Origin: Haloterrigena salifodinae
Lineage (GTDB): Archaea > Halobacteriota > Halobacteria > Halobacteriales > Natrialbaceae
Assembly (NCBI RefSeq): GCF_003977755.1
Contig: NZ_RQWN01000005.1
Coordinates: 186,001-250,000, forward strand
Direction: 5' to 3'
DNA: 64,000 nt
Of the stretch, positions 63,141 through 64,000 are shown in pieces. Position numbers and translations under genes: made by a program. The notes below the pieces were generated by a model. That model saw only the letters and a program-made list of their open reading frames with translations, was not told where the DNA came from and searched no databases. The first letter of the stretch is position 1. The number at the start of each line of letters is the position of its first letter.

Positions 63141-64000
63141 CCCAACACCCCCGAGAGGCGACCGTGGCGGTCGTCGGCTGCGGTCTCTTCCTCGCGGACG
63201 ATATCCACCTCGCCGTCGGTGTAGGTCGCGAACACGTCCTCGAGGGCAACCGACGACGCGTCGACGTCGAGCACCTCGACGTCCGCGTCGAGGAGTCGCC
63301 CGATAGCGCGTGCCTTCGCGCGCGGATCCGCGCAGGTCACCACGAGTCGGTCGTCGTCGTACTCGGCGTCGGCGACGCCGTCGATCGTCGATAGATCCGC
63401 GTCGGGTTCGTCGGCGAGCCTGAGGTACAGTTCCGAACGCGCTCCGATGGCCTCCTGGAGCCCGTCGATGGTGTCGACCGTGATGAGTTCGCCGTCGTTG
63501 AGGATGGCTACCCGATCGCAGACGGCCTCGACCTGGTCGAGGTCGTGACTCGAGAAGAAGACGGTCGTCCCCCGCTCGGCCTCGGAACGGACGAGTTCGC
63601 GCATGGTCCGGATACCGTTGGGGTCGAGCCCGGCTACGGGTTCGTCGAGCACGAGGAGGTCCGGATCGCCGGCCAGCGCCATCGCGAGCGCGAGGCGTTG
63701 TTTCATCCCCGTGGAGTACTCGCCGACGCTCCGGTCGGCGTCCGCGACCGCCAACCCGACGCGCTCGAGCAGTTCCCCGGGCGTCTCCTCCCCGTCGGCC
63801 CACCCGAGGGCGAGCTCGAGGTGGCGCCGGCCGGTCAGCCGCTCGTAGAGATCGATCCCCTCCGCGAGGACGCCGGTCCGGGCGCGGATTGCCTCGCTCC
63901 CGGCTCGCGTGTCCATCCCAAACACGGACGCGCTGCCGGCGGTCGGCCGCACGAAATCGAGCAGCACGTTGATCGTCGTCGACTTCCCCGCGCCGTTCGG
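63137..64000 (-). CDS. ABC transporter ATP-binding protein, 5' end cut by the window
   Basis: The ATPase of the ABC-2 exporter; its start lies beyond position 64000. The window end just includes Walker A 'PNGAGKSTTIN'. Then follow 'EYSTGMKQRLALAMAL' (ABC signature variant YSTGM), 'DLLVLDEPVAGLDPNGIRTM' (Walker B), 'FFSSHDLDQVEAVCDRVAIL' (His switch), and a 90-residue C-terminal domain. It is translationally coupled to the permease gene by ATGA. About 288 residues are visible. Confidence 0.93.
   Translation of the reverse strand, partial: PNGAGKSTTINVLLDFVRPTAGSASVFGMDTRAGSEAIRARTGVLAEGIDLYERLTGRRHLELALGWADGEETPGELLERVGLAVADADRSVGEYSTGMKQRLALAMALAGDPDLLVLDEPVAGLDPNGIRTMRELVRSEAERGTTVFFSSHDLDQVEAVCDRVAILNDGELITVDTIDGLQEAIGARSELYLRLADEPDADLSTIDGVADAEYDDDRLVVTCADPRAKARAIGRLLDADVEVLDVDASSVALEDVFATYTDGEVDIVREEETAADDRHGRLSGVLG

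Overview
The window is chromosomal DNA of a halophilic archaeon (class Halobacteria), probably a Natrinema/Haloterrigena-type member of the Natrialbales. This rests on the high GC content, the strongly Asp/Glu-rich predicted proteins, several Bat-type HTH_10 and DUF7344-type regulators, an archaeal-type S-adenosylmethionine synthetase, Tat-dependent export signals, and many start codons lying 22-30 nt after an archaeal TATA box (leaderless transcripts). The genus is an inference; no rRNA, tRNA, CRISPR array, insertion sequence or prophage was found.

Layout. 0-14 kb: tail of a serine hydrolase, folD, an OPT-family transporter translationally coupled to a PqqD-like protein, a zinc-ribbon protein, a Tat lipoprotein saturated with N-glycosylation sequons, a PadR regulator, an MgtC/DUF4010 membrane protein, a frameshifted ester-cyclase gene divergent from a class III aminotransferase (both carry the same upstream motif), two HTH regulators and purD. 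14-23 kb: a DUF6498-like/PH-like membrane protein between an intact and a broken copy of one small membrane gene; a helicase-exonuclease pair resembling Bacillus MrfA/MrfB; then thyA-folA. 23-33 kb: aconitase, a DUF255 thioredoxin-domain protein, a membrane-inserted metallophosphoesterase, a thioredoxin, a cysteine synthase, a lipoprotein, a DUF5804 protein and a zinc-ribbon pseudogene. 33-42 kb: thiI, an MFS transporter, SAM synthetase, a CYTH protein, an FKBP isomerase with a chaperonin-like Gly/Met stretch, a RAD55-like protein, and pyrB-pyrI. 42-46 kb: small and unknown proteins, a Gln/Gly/Met-rich phasin-like repeat protein, and a PRC-barrel protein with a 24-residue acidic repeat.

46-56 kb is the most striking locus. 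Read on the minus strand from 56 kb it runs: a Tat-exported type II DMSO-reductase-family molybdoenzyme catalytic subunit, its NarH-like four-cluster iron-sulfur subunit, a TorD-like chaperone, MobB, a WtpA-like tungstate/molybdate-binding lipoprotein, its ABC permease, and an HTH_10 regulator. Together these would give oxyanion uptake, cofactor completion, folding, enzyme and possibly regulation. No membrane cytochrome b subunit and no transporter ATPase is present. 56-64 kb: a 32-residue microprotein candidate, an Mrp-type ATPase, an SRPBCC protein, an MBL-fold hydrolase, a Tat-exported beta-helix protein, an HSL-type esterase and an ABC-2 exporter truncated by the window end.

Four genes are broken by six frameshifts in total. 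They are either true pseudogenes or assembly errors.
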